A model generated the notes under the pieces. It saw nothing but the letters and a program-made list of their open reading frames with translations. It had not been told where the DNA came from and did no database searches. Of a stretch of DNA of 64,000 nt, positions 62,980-64,000 are shown piece after piece. This DNA comes from Nitrospirota bacterium. Lineage in GTDB: Bacteria > Nitrospirota > Thermodesulfovibrionia > UBA6902 > DSMQ01. Position 1 is the first letter of the stretch, and each line of letters begins with the position of its first letter. The translations under genes were made by a program, and so were the position numbers. The stretch spans positions 1-64,000 of the forward strand of contig JACQXB010000023.1 in assembly GCA_016208965.1 (NCBI GenBank). The letters run 5' to 3'.

Positions 62980-64000
62980 TTGCTTGAGGTCCTTGCTGTA
63001 AATAATAGAAGCTCATTTAAAGAATTCCTAAATCTCCCCTTTAAGTTATACGATAAAAATCCTTTCTGGGTGCCTCCACTCTTAAAAGACCTGAAAGAAC
63101 AATTCTCACCCCAAAACCCGTTTTTAAAGCATGCTGAGATAGCCCCTTTTATAGCAAAAATTGATGGTAAAACCGTTGGAAGAATAACCGCTATATATAA
63201 CTCTGCCCATATAGATTTTCATAATGAAGCACACATGCCTCGAAGAGACACAAAAGACAATGAAAATAATCCCCCCTCGCCCCCCTTTAGCAAAGGGGGG
63301 ATGGGGGGATTTTCAGGTGAGAAAACGGGTTTTTTTGGTTTTTTTGAATGCATAGATTACCCTGTCGTTGCAAAGGCGCTTCTTGAAAGGGTTAAGCAAT
63401 GGCTTAGAGAGAAAGGGATAACTATACTCCGCGGACCCGTAAATTTTTCCACCAACGATGAATGCGGCTTACTTATAGACGGATATAACTGCTCACCAAT
63501 GATTATGATGCCTTATAATCCCTCATATTACTCAATGCTCCTTGAACAATGTGGATTCGCAAAGGCAAAGGACCTCTATGCATACATAATAGATGTACCC
63601 AAGACCATCCTCCCGGAGAAAGTCTTTAGAGTCGTGAGGATTGCGGAGAAACACAACATAACCGTTAGGCACATAAACATCAAATCTTTTAGGCAAGAGA
63701 TGGAGATTTTTAAAAGTATCTATAATTCAGCATGGGAGCGAAACTGGGGCTTTGTCCCAATGACCGATGAAGAAATAGACCATGAAGCAAAAAAGCTGAA
63801 GCCAATAATAATCCCGGAACTCACATTGATAGCCGAATGTAGAGGTCAGCCGGTTGGTTTTATGATGATGCTGCCTGATTTCAATTATGTCCTGAAGAAA
63901 CTCAATGGCAGACTTTTCCCGTTTGGAATTCTTAAAGCCCTCTGGTATTCAAGAAAGATAAAAGACCTGCGGCTCCTGCTTCTTGGGATAAAAGAGGGTT
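62980..64000 (+). CDS. YghO-like GNAT acyltransferase, bCerS candidate (partial, runs off window)
   Basis: A frame opening with TTG 62980, two bases after the previous stop, stays open to the window end (340 codons). It reads LPFKLYDKNPFWVPPLLKDLKEQF, HAEIAPFIAKIDGKTVGRITAI, GFFGFFECIDYPVVAKALL, GPVNFSTNDECGLLIDGY, MMPYNPSYYSMLLEQCGF and NSAWERNWGFVPMTDEEI. This is the YghO-type acyltransferase pattern. Residues about 97-112 ([16 protein letters not shown]) are a palindromic repeat insert before GFFGFFE. Next to spt it may be the bacterial ceramide synthase. The start is uncertain and the 3' end is missing. Confidence 0.8.
   Translation, partial: MLEVLAVNNRSSFKEFLNLPFKLYDKNPFWVPPLLKDLKEQFSPQNPFLKHAEIAPFIAKIDGKTVGRITAIYNSAHIDFHNEAHMPRRDTKDNENNPPSPPFSKGGMGGFSGEKTGFFGFFECIDYPVVAKALLERVKQWLREKGITILRGPVNFSTNDECGLLIDGYNCSPMIMMPYNPSYYSMLLEQCGFAKAKDLYAYIIDVPKTILPEKVFRVVRIAEKHNITVRHINIKSFRQEMEIFKSIYNSAWERNWGFVPMTDEEIDHEAKKLKPIIIPELTLIAECRGQPVGFMMMLPDFNYVLKKLNGRLFPFGILKALWYSRKIKDLRLLLLGIKEG
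63267..63314. repeat. AAATCCCCCC-family palindrome inside the acyltransferase gene
   Basis: AATCCCCCCTCGCCCCCC pairs with GGGGGGATGGGGGGATT. It is translated as [16 protein letters not shown], the same peptide as in the transketolase subunit. Confidence 0.9.

Overview
This window looks like chromosomal DNA from an uncultivated, anaerobic, low-to-medium GC bacterium. The gene content fits a Nitrospirota- or Desulfobacterota-like lineage: tetraheme cytochromes, an NrfD/FeS quinol module, a menaquinone methyltransferase, HemL (C5 heme pathway), GatA and a histidine kinase with a C-terminal two-CW cysteine domain. The lineage is inferred from content alone; no rRNA is present.

Layout. 1-2.5 kb: the tail of an IS110-type transposase, then intact and broken toxin-antitoxin (TA) genes. 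2.8-34.4 kb: mostly housekeeping genes (tgt, hemL, ychF, a respiratory cluster, ubiE, rsmG, folP, ftsH, gatA, murJ, serS, a histidine kinase, ctpA, envC-ftsX-ftsE, split transketolase, trpS, an M50 protease). 34.6-44.1 kb: an accessory region after tRNA-Thr. It holds TA modules (PBECR2-like/DUF2283, TumE/TumA-like plus XRE, HigBA), recombination scars, an integron-type gene cassette with a clear attC site, and several gene remnants. 44.3-48.2 kb: a GHKL ATPase, a TPR protein and an ExeA-like AAA ATPase. 48.2-57.9 kb: the minus-strand block radA-gyrA-gyrB-dnaN-dnaA. The probable origin lies at about 57.9-58.2 kb. To its right all genes are on the plus strand: TrmB regulator, bioA, two tRNAs, and a three-gene operon (NAD-epimerase, serine palmitoyltransferase-like enzyme, YghO-like acyltransferase) that resembles the bacterial ceramide pathway. 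The last gene runs off the window.

The most unusual property is the density of small palindromic repeats. At least five families lie between genes and also inside reading frames, where they have been kept in frame (tgt, TIGR01777 epimerase, ubiE, rsmG, folP, transketolase C subunit, bioA, the acyltransferase). In two exported proteins (EnvC-like and a DUF4292-like lipoprotein) the signal peptide itself is built from repeat sequence. Larger repeats are also present: a ~248-bp composite element in two inverted copies 15 kb apart, and a 140-bp element in two direct copies, one of which supplies the start of murJ.

The best candidates for something new are the integron-like cassette (38686-40050) with three unrecognised genes, the recurrent in-frame palindromes, and the repeat-derived signal peptides.
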